A stretch of 64,000 nucleotides of DNA from Larkinella knui (lineage in GTDB: Bacteria; Bacteroidota; Bacteroidia; Cytophagales; Spirosomataceae), in NCBI RefSeq assembly GCF_003858645.1, contig NZ_RQJP01000001.1, forward strand, positions 1,178,001 through 1,242,000, given 5' to 3'. Both the position numbers and the translations under genes were made by a program. The notes beneath the pieces were generated by a model. That model was given only the letters and a program-made list of their open reading frames with translations, did not search any database and was not told the DNA's origin. Positions 8,600 to 17,627 of this stretch are shown piece after piece. Positions within the stretch are counted from its first letter, which is position 1; every line of letters starts with the position of its first letter.

Positions 8600-8986
8600 A
8601 TGATATCGGCAGTTACCGACGGCGTCAAGGTTAGTGTTATGACCGAATACCAACCTGAATATTCCAGTCCAGGGCAGGCGCATTATGTTTTTACGTATCG
8701 GATTACCATCGAAAACGAAGGTACCTCAACCGTTCAGTTGCTGAGACGGCATTGGGTTATTTACGATGCCAATGGCATGGCCCGGGAAGTGGAAGGCGAG
8801 GGCGTGGTTGGTCAGCAGCCCATTCTGGAACCCGGCGAAACCCATGAATACGTTTCGGGTTGTAACCTGCGGTCAAGTCTCGGTAAAATGGGCGGGACTT
8901 ATCTGATGGAGCGCATTATTGACGGAAAACAATTTCGGGTCAACATTCCCGAATTCACGATGGTTGTTCCGTACCGGTTGAATTAA
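8600..8986 (+). CDS. apaG: ApaG (DUF525) protein
   Basis: This 128-residue single-domain protein matches the ApaG family, an immunoglobulin-like beta fold. It contains YVFTYRITIENEGTSTVQLL, the HWVIYDANG strand, the VEGEGVVGQQPILEPGE segment and a terminal strand ending in VPYRLN. In enterobacteria apaG is linked to apaH and to cobalt/magnesium phenotypes, but its biochemical role is unsettled. In this window it stands alone, 38 bp before a methyltransferase gene on the same strand. The ATG start gives the full domain. Confidence 0.93.
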   Translation: MISAVTDGVKVSVMTEYQPEYSSPGQAHYVFTYRITIENEGTSTVQLLRRHWVIYDANGMAREVEGEGVVGQQPILEPGETHEYVSGCNLRSSLGKMGGTYLMERIIDGKQFRVNIPEFTMVVPYRLN

Positions 8987-9024
8987 TTTATTCGTTAAAT
9001 TGCCGTTCTTGCGGTTTTAGTTTC

Positions 9025-9798
9025 TTGATTCGAGCTTATTTAAAATTTCTTCTTAAGGCTCGCAATGTGCATTCTCTGCATTCGCCTTTTGTATTCGATC
9101 TGTATTCCAATCTCATTCGTCGCGACAATCCGGGCGAGCAACGCTTTGCTCCAATCCGGGCTTTGCAGCAGGAATTATTAAAAGATGCCCGCAAGATTCA
9201 GATTACGGATTTCGGGGCGGGTTCCCGCATCAATGCCTCGCGTGAGCGGGCCGTTCGGGACATCGCCAAAAATTCGCAGAAACCGGCGCGTTTCGGGCGC
9301 TTGCTGTATCGGTTGATTCAACGGTTTGATTCCCGGACGATTGTCGACCTGGGAACATCGCTCGGCATCACCACCTTATATGAGGCTACTGCCGCACCAG
9401 CCGCCCAAATCCTGACATTTGAGGGATGTCCGCAAACCGCTGCGGTAGCTCAGCGAAACTTTCGCAAGCTGAATTATCAGAATATTGAAATCATTACGGG
9501 CAATATCGACGAGACGCTGGCGGAGCGATTAAAGACGGTCCCGGCCATCGACTTGGCTTTTTTCGACGCCAATCACCGCTACGAGCCGACCGTGCGCTAT
9601 TTTGAAACCTGTCTTTTGAAAGTTCATAACGATACCTGTTTTATTTTTGACGATATTCACTGGTCGGATGAGATGGAGCAGGCTTGGGACACCATCAAAG
9701 CCCATCCTGCCGTGACGGTTTCAATTGATCTTTTCTACGTGGGCCTGGTATTTTTCCGTAGCCAGCAGCCCAAGCAGGATTTCATCTTGAAGTTTTAA
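9025..9798 (+). CDS. Class I SAM-dependent methyltransferase
   Basis: The 257-residue protein has a Rossmann methyltransferase core. Motif I is TIVDLGTSLGITTLYEA near residue 112. The acidic strand end is ILTFEG, the motif IV region is IDLAFFDANHRYEP, and CFIFDDIHWS follows. The N-terminus (AYLKFLLKARNVHSLHSPFVF) is shared with a Bacteroidota methyltransferase family of unknown substrate; the HSPF stretch is its hallmark. The only reasonable start is TTG at 9025, as no in-frame ATG precedes the conserved N-terminus. It lies 38 bp after apaG. The target could be a small molecule or a protein. Confidence 0.85.
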   Translation: MIRAYLKFLLKARNVHSLHSPFVFDLYSNLIRRDNPGEQRFAPIRALQQELLKDARKIQITDFGAGSRINASRERAVRDIAKNSQKPARFGRLLYRLIQRFDSRTIVDLGTSLGITTLYEATAAPAAQILTFEGCPQTAAVAQRNFRKLNYQNIEIITGNIDETLAERLKTVPAIDLAFFDANHRYEPTVRYFETCLLKVHNDTCFIFDDIHWSDEMEQAWDTIKAHPAVTVSIDLFYVGLVFFRSQQPKQDFILKF

Positions 9799-9875
9799 AT
9801 GGCTGCGCAACGAATGCGTTGACTGGCTGCGTTTCCCATACGATTACCGTATACTCACTTAAGACTCTCTGGTAC

Positions 9876-11255
9876 ATGAAACACTATTTCCATCCCTTCA
9901 AGTTGAGTTTACTGGGAGCTTTGGGCTTGGCTACCGCGATTGCTTCCTGCCAGAAAGCCGACGATGGAACCGAGGCCCAACCTAAAGCCGTCGTTTCAAC
10001 GCTGGAGCAGTTACAACGGCGGATTCTAACGCCGACCTGCGCAGTTTCAGGTTGCCATTCTTCCGAAACCGATCCTGTTTTTGCCCAGCACCATCTGGTT
10101 TTAGCGGCTAATGTCGCCTATAAAAATCTGGTTGGTGTTGAACCCAGCAATGCCACCGCCAAAACCAACGGTTTGTTTCGGGTGAAACCGTTTGCCTCTC
10201 TGGAAAGTCTTCTTTATCATAAAATCAATGCGGCTGCCAGCCACCACAGTGGCGCCAATTATGGCAATCCGATGCCGTTGGGAAAAGAGCTGCTGACCGT
10301 GGGCCAAATCGAGTTTGTTCGGCGCTGGATTGAAGCCGGAGCACCCAAAGAAGGCAATGTGGCCGATTCGACGCTGCTCGACGACAAAACACCGAGTACA
10401 CCCGCTGCGGAAAATTTTGAAGGCCTGAAAGTGCCGGCGGCTACGGAGGGATTTCAGGTTAAACTTGAGCCGTTTACGGTTATCCCAAATTTTGAACGGG
10501 AGTTATTTGTCCGAAAGTCAATTGGAAATACGCAGGACATTTATGTGAATCGGTTTGAGATTAAAATGCGGAATAACAGCCATCACTTTTTGATGTATAA
10601 TTTTCGAAATGATCAGAATTTGCCCGCTATGAACCAGGTTCGTGATCTACGGAATCCCGATAATTCCTATAACCTGGCGACAGCACTTACGATGCAGAAT
10701 CACGTCTATTTCGCCGGGACCCAATCACCATCCATCGACTATTCTTTTCCGGAAGGCACGGCCCTCTTGATGCCCGCTAATGTGACTGTGGATCTGAACT
10801 CGCATTATGTCAATAAATCCACGAGTCCCATTACCGGAGAGGTGTACATGAATTTGTACACGATGGACAAATCCAAGGTGAAAAATGTGGTTAAAACGAT
10901 GGATTATGCGAATACCGACCTGAATATACCGGCTAAAACCCGCGTCACACTGTCTAAAACATTTACCATGTCAAAACCAGTTAAAATTCTGGTTCTGACG
11001 TCTCACACCCATAAATTGGGAGAAAAATTTGTGATTAAAATTAAAGGAGGAGCCAGGAACGGCGAGATTGTTTATACCACAACCGATTGGGAACATCCTG
11101 AAATTGTCACGTTGAAAACACCCATTCAACTGGCAAAAGGCGAGGGCCTTGTATCTGAAATTACGTACAATAACACCACCGATAAACCCGTTAGTTTCGG
11201 TTTAACAAGCGAAGACGAGATGGGAATTATCTTTGGGTATTATATTGAAGAATAG
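9876..11255 (+). CDS. Lipoprotein with haem-like motif and copper monooxygenase-like (PHM/DBM) domain
   Basis: The ATG at 9876 gives a lipoprotein signal with its cysteine near residue 25 (ATAIASCQK). A TTG at 9819 is in frame but adds an unlikely leader. Residues 55-61 read CAVSGCH, a CX4CH variant of the CXXCH haem-binding motif, found in planctomycete- and Bacteroidota-type cytochrome domains. The C-terminal 250 residues resemble the copper type II ascorbate-dependent monooxygenase fold. Its candidate copper ligands are NNSHHF, SHYVN and TSHTHKLG. The protein probably sits in the periplasm or outer membrane. The reaction is unknown. It ends at a bidirectional terminator shared with the helicase gene. 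Confidence 0.78.
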   Translation: MKHYFHPFKLSLLGALGLATAIASCQKADDGTEAQPKAVVSTLEQLQRRILTPTCAVSGCHSSETDPVFAQHHLVLAANVAYKNLVGVEPSNATAKTNGLFRVKPFASLESLLYHKINAAASHHSGANYGNPMPLGKELLTVGQIEFVRRWIEAGAPKEGNVADSTLLDDKTPSTPAAENFEGLKVPAATEGFQVKLEPFTVIPNFERELFVRKSIGNTQDIYVNRFEIKMRNNSHHFLMYNFRNDQNLPAMNQVRDLRNPDNSYNLATALTMQNHVYFAGTQSPSIDYSFPEGTALLMPANVTVDLNSHYVNKSTSPITGEVYMNLYTMDKSKVKNVVKTMDYANTDLNIPAKTRVTLSKTFTMSKPVKILVLTSHTHKLGEKFVIKIKGGARNGEIVYTTTDWEHPEIVTLKTPIQLAKGEGLVSEITYNNTTDKPVSFGLTSEDEMGIIFGYYIEE

Positions 11256-11330
11256 TGCTTTTATAAGAAAAATAAAAGAAAACGAAGCCAGTTCGATCGA
11301 TAAACAGGCGACCGATTTCCTGTAAATTAA

Positions 11331-11361
11331 AAAACCGCTCTATTAACTAGAGCGGTTTTTT
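11331..11361. terminator. Bidirectional intrinsic terminator
   Basis: The arms at 11331-11341 and 11349-11359 form an 11 bp GC-centred stem with a seven-base loop. It is flanked by an A run on the left and a T run on the right. It lies between two convergent genes, so it can serve both strands. Confidence 0.88.
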
Positions 11362-11381
11362 TATAGGTAGTAGCAGGCAAA

Positions 11382-13277
11382 TTATCGGGCAACTTCAACC
11401 TGAACGCGCTTGCCTTTAATGGTATTTCCTTCCATCACATCCACCACCCGGCTGGCTAATTCGCGGGGAACGTCCACGTAGGTGTGTTTGTCAAAGATAT
11501 CGATGTGGCCGATGCTGCTGCCCGGAATATTCGCTTCGCCGGCAATCGCGCCAACGATGTCGCCCGGACGGATAAAGTCCCGACGCCCAACGCTAACAAA
11601 AATACGGGTCATATTGGCTTCCTGTTCGCGGGGAGCCCGGTTGTCATCACGCTCAAATTTCCGGCCTTCTTCGCGGGCTCCAAAACGGGGAGCCCGTTCC
11701 CGATCACCGAAGCGGCTTTCACCGCGTGTACCGCGTTCGCTAAAACGTCCGGGGCCTTCGCTCCGTCCGGCGCGATCGCCGAAACGGGATCCGCTTTCTC
11801 CGCGACCACCGCGATCCCGGTCACCGAAGCGTCCGGCGCTTTCGCCCCGTCCGGCCCGATCACCAAAGCGTGATCCGCCTTCCTTGCGTTCCCGACGATC
11901 GTCGTCGTGGCCCAGGTTCTGGTCGGAGAATTCGTTTTTCTCGATTCCCATACCCCGTTTCACCAGCGCAGCTACGATTTGCTCCGTTGTAAAACCGGAG
12001 TGATGCAGAGCCGTCAGCAAATCATCATACAGATTCAGATCGGTGCTGGTTTCGATGCTTTGTTTTACCTGATCGATAAAGCGAGCCTTGCGCAGACCAA
12101 CGATGTCTTCAAAGGAAGGAATAACGCCTTTTTCAATCCGGACCTTGGTATAGTTCTGGATTTCACGCAGGCGGTATTTTTCGTCTTTACCCACCAGCGA
12201 GAAGGCTTTACCCGATTTTCCGGCGCGGCCAGTCCGACCAATCCGGTGTACATAATATTCTTCGTCGAGGGGAATGTCGAAGTTAATAACGGCGTCAACA
12301 TTGTCAACGTCGATACCGCGAGCGGCTACATCGGTGGCAACCAGGATGTTGGTTACGCCCGAACGGAATTTCGACATAACGTTATTCCGTTGCGCCTGAC
12401 GCAGATCACCGTGCAAGCCTTCGGCCTGATAGCCCCGGATTTGCAGATCTTCAACAATTTCATCCACCCGTTTCTTCTGGTTACAGAAAACCAGCAACAG
12501 ATTCAGGTTGTGCATGTCGATCAGACGACACATTACTTCAACCTTCGCTTTTGGTTTCACTTCGAAGAAAACCTGCTCGATATTCTGGGCGGTCAGCTCG
12601 TTCCGAACCACTTTCACCAGAACGGGATCTTTCTGGAAACGTTGGGTGATCGTCATGATCGGTTTCGACATCGTGGCCGAAAACAGAATCGTCTGACGTT
12701 CTTCCGGCATATCTTCCAGAATGCTTTCGATATCTTCCCGGAAACCCATGTCGAGCATTTCGTCGGCTTCGTCGAGGATCATCATCCGGACGTTATCCAG
12801 CTTCAGCGTCCGGCGTTCCATATGGTCCATTACGCGGCCCGGCGTACCGATCACGATATGAACTCCGGTTTTGAGCGACTTGATCTGGCGGTCGATGGAA
12901 TCACCACCGTAAATCGCTTCGATGCGAATTCCTCGTTTAAATTTCGATAGTTTCCGAATTTCTTCAGCCACCTGAACGGCCAGCTCACGGGTTGGACACA
13001 GAACCAGCACTTGCGGATGGCGTTCGGTAACATCGATCATGTTGATGGCCGGAATACCAAAAGCAGCAGTTTTTCCGGTACCCGTCTGGGCCTGGCCAAT
13101 GACGTCGCGACCGTCGAGAATGGGAGGAATAGCTTCGGCCTGAATGGGAGAGGGATGCGTAAAGCCCATTTCAGTAACCGCTTGTAAAATTTCATCTGAA
13201 AGATTCAGATCGGCGAATGTCCGTTGTGGAATTCCCGGAGTAACAACAATTTCCTGTTCAATGATTTCAGGAGTCAT
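11382..13277 (-). CDS. deaD: DEAD-box ATP-dependent RNA helicase with DbpA-type RNA-binding domain
   Basis: This is a CsdA/DeaD-like helicase of 631 residues. The N-terminal Q motif is followed by AQTGTGKTAAF (Walker A), PTRELA, TPGRV, DEAD and SAT. Helicase domain 2 ends with HRIGRTGRAGKSG near residue 350. A flexible Arg/Gly/Asp-rich region (about 460-555) has imperfect repeats around SRFGDRAGRGE. A DbpA-type RNA-binding fold closes the protein (RIFVSVGRRDFIRPGDIVGA). Such helicases remodel rRNA and mRNA structure in ribosome assembly and at low temperature. A promoter and a 315-base structured leader upstream suggest post-transcriptional control. The symbol is by similarity; csdA would be an equal choice. 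Confidence 0.93.
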   Translation of the reverse strand: MTPEIIEQEIVVTPGIPQRTFADLNLSDEILQAVTEMGFTHPSPIQAEAIPPILDGRDVIGQAQTGTGKTAAFGIPAINMIDVTERHPQVLVLCPTRELAVQVAEEIRKLSKFKRGIRIEAIYGGDSIDRQIKSLKTGVHIVIGTPGRVMDHMERRTLKLDNVRMMILDEADEMLDMGFREDIESILEDMPEERQTILFSATMSKPIMTITQRFQKDPVLVKVVRNELTAQNIEQVFFEVKPKAKVEVMCRLIDMHNLNLLLVFCNQKKRVDEIVEDLQIRGYQAEGLHGDLRQAQRNNVMSKFRSGVTNILVATDVAARGIDVDNVDAVINFDIPLDEEYYVHRIGRTGRAGKSGKAFSLVGKDEKYRLREIQNYTKVRIEKGVIPSFEDIVGLRKARFIDQVKQSIETSTDLNLYDDLLTALHHSGFTTEQIVAALVKRGMGIEKNEFSDQNLGHDDDRRERKEGGSRFGDRAGRGESAGRFGDRDRGGRGESGSRFGDRAGRSEGPGRFSERGTRGESRFGDRERAPRFGAREEGRKFERDDNRAPREQEANMTRIFVSVGRRDFIRPGDIVGAIAGEANIPGSSIGHIDIFDKHTYVDVPRELASRVVDVMEGNTIKGKRVQVEVAR

Positions 13278-13593
13278 ACTTGTAAGAGTTTTTAAAAATG
13301 AAACTGATACAAGCGTTTATCGGCAGAAGTGCTCGTGCTGCACGGCCATGCAGATCCGATTGCGAAAAATCGGCGAACGATACGTAAAATTTTGAGATAC
13401 AAACGTGAAGGAACCCCCGAAAATGCCCAGCTTAGCCCAAAGTGAAATATGATTCACCAATGCAATTGCCCCAACAGATGCGCCCAACGAATGTTAAACC
13501 CCTTACCGGTTGACATCCGTGCAGCTCTGTGGTACTAGAAAGAATCTCATGAAGAGTATCTGTTACAGAGTTCGGACGGATGTCCGCTTGAAA
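13278..13593 (-). promoter_or_regulatory. Long structured 5' leader of the helicase mRNA
   Basis: The predicted transcript starts near 13593, about 315 bases before the helicase ATG at 13277. At its very 5' end, 13576-13584 pairs with 13512-13520 (9 bp). Inside that, 13565-13570 pairs with 13525-13530 (6 bp) across an interior loop. No gene is seen in the rest of the leader. Long leaders on cold-shock helicase genes are known to mediate autoregulation in other bacteria; that role here is inference. Confidence 0.5.
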
Positions 13594-13600
13594 ACTGATG

Positions 13601-13631
13601 CAAAGGTAAGAAAAAACTTCGATTCTTGCAA
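13601..13631 (-). promoter_or_regulatory. Predicted promoter of the DEAD-box helicase gene
   Basis: On the minus strand, TTG (13629-13631) is followed after exactly 20 bases by TACCTTTG (13601-13608). This is a full match to the Bacteroidota -33/-7 pattern. It implies a leader of about 315 bases before the helicase start codon. Confidence 0.65.
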
Positions 13632-13672
13632 GCTATGACTATTCTTAATTGTATTATTTTACGAAGCCGGTT

Positions 13673-15016
13673 TTAGAAGAGGGTCCGGATGGCCTGCGCT
13701 TTTAATAAACATTCTTCGTATTCCTGTTGAGGATCAGCGTCATAGGTAATAGCGCTTCCAACGGAAAAGGAAGCCGCCCCATTCTCCTGATTATAAAAAA
13801 TACTACGAATCATGACATTAAAATCAAAATCGCCATCGGGCGTAATGAAACCGGCTGCTCCCGAATACAGACCCCGGCGACTCGCTTCGTACTGATCGAT
13901 CAGTTCCATCGCCCGAATTTTGGGCGCGCCCGTCATGCTGCCCATCGGAAAGGCGTTTTGAATAGCATCCGTGAATGGCAGTCCGTCTCTCAGGGTGGCC
14001 GAAACCGTCGAAATCATCTGAAACAGCTGCTGAAACCGGTAGATCCCAAATAATTCATCGACCTGAACCGATCCGGTTTCGGCACTGCGGGCCAGATCAT
14101 TGCGCACCAAATCGACAATCATCAGGTTTTCGGCCTGTTCTTTTTCACTCGTACGGAGTTGGTGTTGAAGCTGCTCATCTTCGTCGGAGGTAGTTCCGCG
14201 TCGAATGGTGCCTTTGATGGGTTGGGAAATAAGGCGGTTGCCTGCTTTCTTCAGGAATCGCTCGGGTGACGCGCCCATAACGTAGTGATTCCGGATTCGC
14301 TGAAAGAGCGAGAACGGCATGGGTGACCGTTCTGTCAATGTCCTATATACAGACAGTGGCTCCAGGTCGGCGTTTTCTACAAAAAACTCGATGCAGTAAT
14401 TCAGTTCGTAAACCGTGCCGTCGATAATGTCCTGCTGGATCTGGCGAACGGTCTGGTCATAGTCATCCGGAGAAACGCGGCATTGTACGGTATTCGTCCT
14501 TTTAGCGTGTTGACCGTTGGCCATACCCGAATGCGGGGGACGGCTTAGAATGGCATCGATGACGGCATCGGGATCTTCCCAGGATCGAACCGTCAGGCTA
14601 TCCCCCTGGAAGTCAATGAGATGGAGCGGCTGAAAAAAATAAACTTCCGGAAAGGCCAGCGTGTCAGTATGGCGGCTGGTCAAAGCTTCGATACGGTTTT
14701 TTAGATCGTAACCAAAGTAGCCAATCAAAAAGTCGGGCTGTTGCTGATGGTGCCAAAACAGGGTGTCGAAGGGATCGGCAGTGGGTGTAAAGTCAACGAT
14801 TTTGTAAAGTCCAGCTGCCAGCCGGTTTGGAAAACCGGTGTGAGGCAAGGCCGCATTCTGGTGATCAGCGTGAGCATTGTTGAAGTAGACAACGTGATCA
14901 TACTGGCTAACGGCCCATTCCAGGGCCTTTTTTTGCCAAAAATCAACGGGTTGGGTACCCGTTGATTTAAGCTGTAGCGTACGTTCCTGACGACTATTTC
15001 CGGCCGTTTCACTCAT
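13673..15016 (-). CDS. pabB: Aminodeoxychorismate synthase component I
   Basis: This 447-residue chorismate-binding enzyme converts chorismate and ammonia to aminodeoxychorismate in folate synthesis. The motif SQPIKGTIRRG carries the Lys that marks PabB; anthranilate synthase has Ala there (PIAGT). The usual ENLMIVDLVRNDLAR, FPMGSMTGAPKIRAMELID and GLYSGAAGFITPDGDFDFNV segments follow. The N-terminal half is divergent, as in other Bacteroidota PabB. No amidotransferase subunit or lyase (pabC) gene is adjacent. The start codon overlaps the stop of the upstream NYN gene, so the two are likely translationally coupled. folP at 30.4 kb is another folate gene in the window. Confidence 0.92.
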   Translation of the reverse strand: MSETAGNSRQERTLQLKSTGTQPVDFWQKKALEWAVSQYDHVVYFNNAHADHQNAALPHTGFPNRLAAGLYKIVDFTPTADPFDTLFWHHQQQPDFLIGYFGYDLKNRIEALTSRHTDTLAFPEVYFFQPLHLIDFQGDSLTVRSWEDPDAVIDAILSRPPHSGMANGQHAKRTNTVQCRVSPDDYDQTVRQIQQDIIDGTVYELNYCIEFFVENADLEPLSVYRTLTERSPMPFSLFQRIRNHYVMGASPERFLKKAGNRLISQPIKGTIRRGTTSDEDEQLQHQLRTSEKEQAENLMIVDLVRNDLARSAETGSVQVDELFGIYRFQQLFQMISTVSATLRDGLPFTDAIQNAFPMGSMTGAPKIRAMELIDQYEASRRGLYSGAAGFITPDGDFDFNVMIRSIFYNQENGAASFSVGSAITYDADPQQEYEECLLKAQAIRTLF

Positions 15017-15975
15017 TAATTACTCTCCAGATGCACATCGATGGCAATGTCCTTACTTTCGGCATTTTTTCCAATGCGGAATTTTACCTCGTCGTCGACC
15101 TGCAATTCATTGAAATCGATGTCATTCAAACTCGTGTAATGGAAAAATAGATTATTGGGAGGGTAATTGATAAAACCGTACCCATTCTTCAGACTGCGAA
15201 TGGTGCTGATCTTAAATTCAGAGGGATCAGAATCATCCTCCGGTCCTTCGGTATAACTGTCAAAACCGTTCCCGGTAGCAACGGTGCTGGCATTTCCGAT
15301 CAGTACGCGCGCCGATTGTTTAACAAACAGATTCTGAATCAGCGGATCGTTTTTCCGCAGCCGGGTATCGATCATTTCGTGCATGGCTACCGGATACGAA
15401 ACCTCCGCCAGCAAATCCTGAGAGGTGCGGGTAACCATTTTTTCGCCCTCATCGTTATAATATTCGAAGTCCCAGCTCAATACCATCAGCCGGGTTCCGA
15501 GCGTATTGAGCTTCCGGATAAGCGGAACGTAATCGCCATCGGCCGTAATCAATACGACCACATCGAACTTTTTGGAAATGGTCAATTCAAACGTTTCCAG
15601 TGCCAGCCAGACATCGATTCCTTTTTCCTGACGCGAACCCTGAAAGGTTTTTACCGGTAAGTAATGTGTAACGACCCCTTCCGACATTAAAATATCGTCG
15701 AACAGCCGATCATAAAACAGTTGATTGCCGCGCTGGCTGGCTTCGTGGGCGTTCAACCGGCCCCGAAAATAGTGCGCATCGACGATTTGGCACAGGCGGA
15801 AATCGGTATTTTCTTCCTGGGCTACTTGTGACCGAATAAATTCATGTAATCCCGATATGCTGATGCGACTTCGTCTTTCGTGAGAATAGTTGTAATAATT
15901 ACTTACATGTAAAAAATAGTTGCCATCATAAATTACTGCAATCCGGGTTAATTTGGTGGTTTTTTCTGGGTGCAT
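15016..15975 (-). CDS. NYN (PIN-like) nuclease domain fused to a cold-shock-like RNA-binding domain
   Basis: The 319-residue protein begins with a NYN/LabA-type domain. RIAVIYDGNYFL holds the first acidic residue. KGIDVWLALETFELT and VVLITADGDYVPLIRKL hold the others that would form a metal-dependent RNase site. After a linker of acidic and polar residues, positions 255-315 resemble a cold-shock/OB fold (KISTIRSLKNGYGFINY, then LFFHYTSL, then DDEVKFRIG). The combination suggests a single-strand RNA-binding nuclease. No signal or membrane segment is present. It is immediately upstream of pabB with overlapping stop and start codons. Confidence 0.82.
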   Translation of the reverse strand: MHPEKTTKLTRIAVIYDGNYFLHVSNYYNYSHERRSRISISGLHEFIRSQVAQEENTDFRLCQIVDAHYFRGRLNAHEASQRGNQLFYDRLFDDILMSEGVVTHYLPVKTFQGSRQEKGIDVWLALETFELTISKKFDVVVLITADGDYVPLIRKLNTLGTRLMVLSWDFEYYNDEGEKMVTRTSQDLLAEVSYPVAMHEMIDTRLRKNDPLIQNLFVKQSARVLIGNASTVATGNGFDSYTEGPEDDSDPSEFKISTIRSLKNGYGFINYPPNNLFFHYTSLNDIDFNELQVDDEVKFRIGKNAESKDIAIDVHLESN

Positions 15976-16191
15976 TTTTGTACAAAGAGGAAAATAAACA
16001 ATAAAAGACTACTATTTGAATGAAAACGCAGGAGTTAATCTAATTACTATCTGATTTATCTAGTTAACACTCTACCGGTTAGATAACGGATATTTTTTTA
16101 ATTCTTATCGGTAAGAAATTGAGAGGATAGGGTATTTGGGTACAATAGTAGTAAAAAATAATAGAAATGCCGTTCCGTTTCATGCATTCGC

Positions 16192-16199
16192 TACCTTTG
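16192..16199 (+). promoter_or_regulatory. -7 element before hisB
   Basis: TACCTTTG is a full match to the Bacteroidota -7 motif, 20 bases before the hisB ATG. No good TTG lies at the expected distance upstream, so the -33 element is weak or absent. Confidence 0.45.
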
Positions 16200-16218
16200 C
16201 ATACCACTAATTAACTCT

Positions 16219-17343
16219 ATGAAGAAAGTTTTGTTCATCGACCGGGATGGTACCATCATCGTCGAGCCTCAGCCCGACCAGCAGGTTGATTCACTGGAAA
16301 AGCTGGAATACATTCCCAAAGTGCTTTCAAATCTGCGCAAGATTGCCAACGAAACCGATTTTGAATTGGTGATGGTAACCAATCAGGATGGCCTCGGAAC
16401 GGCGGTATTCCCGGAAGAGACGTTCTGGCCCGCCCATGAAAAAATGATGAAAACCCTCGAAGGAGAAACGATTCACTTCGAAGCCGTTTATATTGACCGG
16501 ACCTACCCGCACGAAGGAGCCGCAACCCGCAAACCCGGAATTGGTATGTTGACCGATTACCTGACCGACGCCTATAACTTGCCGGAAAGTTACGTAATCG
16601 GGGATCGGCTAACCGATATTCAAATGGCGGTCAATCTGGGTGCGAAGGCGATCCTGATTGCTTCGGAAGATCCCTCGGAAGGAATGACCGAGGCCATGGA
16701 GAAGGCCCTGGCTTTGCGGACGGATAATTGGGACCTGATCTACGAATTGCTGAAGCTGCCGGCCCGCACTGCCACGGTCGATCGAAATACGAACGAGACC
16801 CAAATCCATATTGAACTGAACCTCGACGGACGGGGCCGTGCTACGATTGAAACCGGCCTTGGCTTTTTCGATCATATGCTCGATCAGGTTGCGCGCCATT
16901 CGGGTTCCGATCTGACGATTCGCGTGAAAGGGGATTTGCAAATCGATGAACATCACACGATTGAGGACACAGCCCTGGCATTGGGAGAAGCCTATCGCCG
17001 GGCGCTGGGCGACAAACGGGGCATTAGCCGATACGGTTTTCTGTTGCCAATGGATGAAGCCCTGGCTCAGGTAGCCCTTGATTTTTCCGGTCGGCCCTGG
17101 CTGGTGTGGGAAGCAGAATTTCGCCGGGAGAAGATTGGCGAAATGCCTACGGAGATGTTTTACCACTTCTTCAAATCATTTTCCGATGCCGCTCTCTGCA
17201 ACCTCAACATCAAAGTGGAAGGCCAGAACGAACACCACAAGATTGAATCCATCTTCAAAGCCTTCGCCAAAGCCATCAAAATGGCGGTAAAGCGCGATCT
17301 GAAAGAGCTGGATACCTTGCCGAGTACCAAGGGGGTTCTGTAA
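16219..17343 (+). CDS. hisB: Bifunctional histidinol-phosphatase / imidazoleglycerol-phosphate dehydratase
   Basis: The N-terminal half (about 1-165) is a HAD phosphatase: FIDRDGTII holds the nucleophile Asp, [10 protein letters not shown] follows, and the metal-binding RKPGIGML and VIGDRLTD strands are present. The C-terminal half is the dehydratase, with [29 protein letters not shown] and [19 protein letters not shown] carrying the paired metal-binding His. The fusion catalyses two steps of histidine synthesis. At 374 residues it matches other bifunctional HisB proteins. No other his gene lies within the window. Transcription probably starts just upstream at a TACCTTTG element. Confidence 0.96.
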   Translation: MKKVLFIDRDGTIIVEPQPDQQVDSLEKLEYIPKVLSNLRKIANETDFELVMVTNQDGLGTAVFPEETFWPAHEKMMKTLEGETIHFEAVYIDRTYPHEGAATRKPGIGMLTDYLTDAYNLPESYVIGDRLTDIQMAVNLGAKAILIASEDPSEGMTEAMEKALALRTDNWDLIYELLKLPARTATVDRNTNETQIHIELNLDGRGRATIETGLGFFDHMLDQVARHSGSDLTIRVKGDLQIDEHHTIEDTALALGEAYRRALGDKRGISRYGFLLPMDEALAQVALDFSGRPWLVWEAEFRREKIGEMPTEMFYHFFKSFSDAALCNLNIKVEGQNEHHKIESIFKAFAKAIKMAVKRDLKELDTLPSTKGVL

Positions 17344-17461
17344 CAAGATCGGGTTTGGGATGAATCATTTGGGCCAAACGAACAGATTTATCCCGTTAAT
17401 TGTGTGCTCCCAATGGAGTTTTTTATATTTTTGTGATAACAACCAATAAACCGGTATCTCC

Positions 17462-17560
17462 ATGATCTCCACTATCGCAACCATTATTTTCTATATTGTT
17501 TTGTTAACTGCCGCCTTCATTACCGGGCGTTGGCTGGAAAACAACGAGCGGAAGTACTAA
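17462..17560 (+). CDS. 32-residue single-pass membrane microprotein
   Basis: A short frame encodes MISTIATIIFYIVLLTAAF followed by ITGRWLENNERKY. This is one hydrophobic helix with a charged, positively biased tail. It has its own upstream signals: TATTTTTG at 17426-17433 fits the -7 motif, with a TTG 23 bases before it (slightly long). A strong terminator follows at 17628-17660. That layout fits an independent short transcript. I cannot name a family. It could assist or regulate a membrane complex, as other small hydrophobic proteins do, but that is speculation. Confidence 0.5.
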   Translation: MISTIATIIFYIVLLTAAFITGRWLENNERKY

Positions 17561-17627
17561 AGAATGCGTAAATAATTTGTTAGTTGGCTTAATCAGGTCA
17601 TCTGATGCCATTGTTAGGATATGATTC

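Noticed and set aside
11907-12950. 347-residue open frame antisense to the DEAD-box helicase
   Set aside because: It arises from codon bias of the helicase gene. The sense frame contains all helicase motifs, and no promoter or ribosome site supports the antisense frame.
13500-13600. Possible tRNA or small RNA gene in the helicase upstream region
   Set aside because: No cloverleaf, T-loop or acceptor pairing is found. The pairing is better explained as the mRNA leader.
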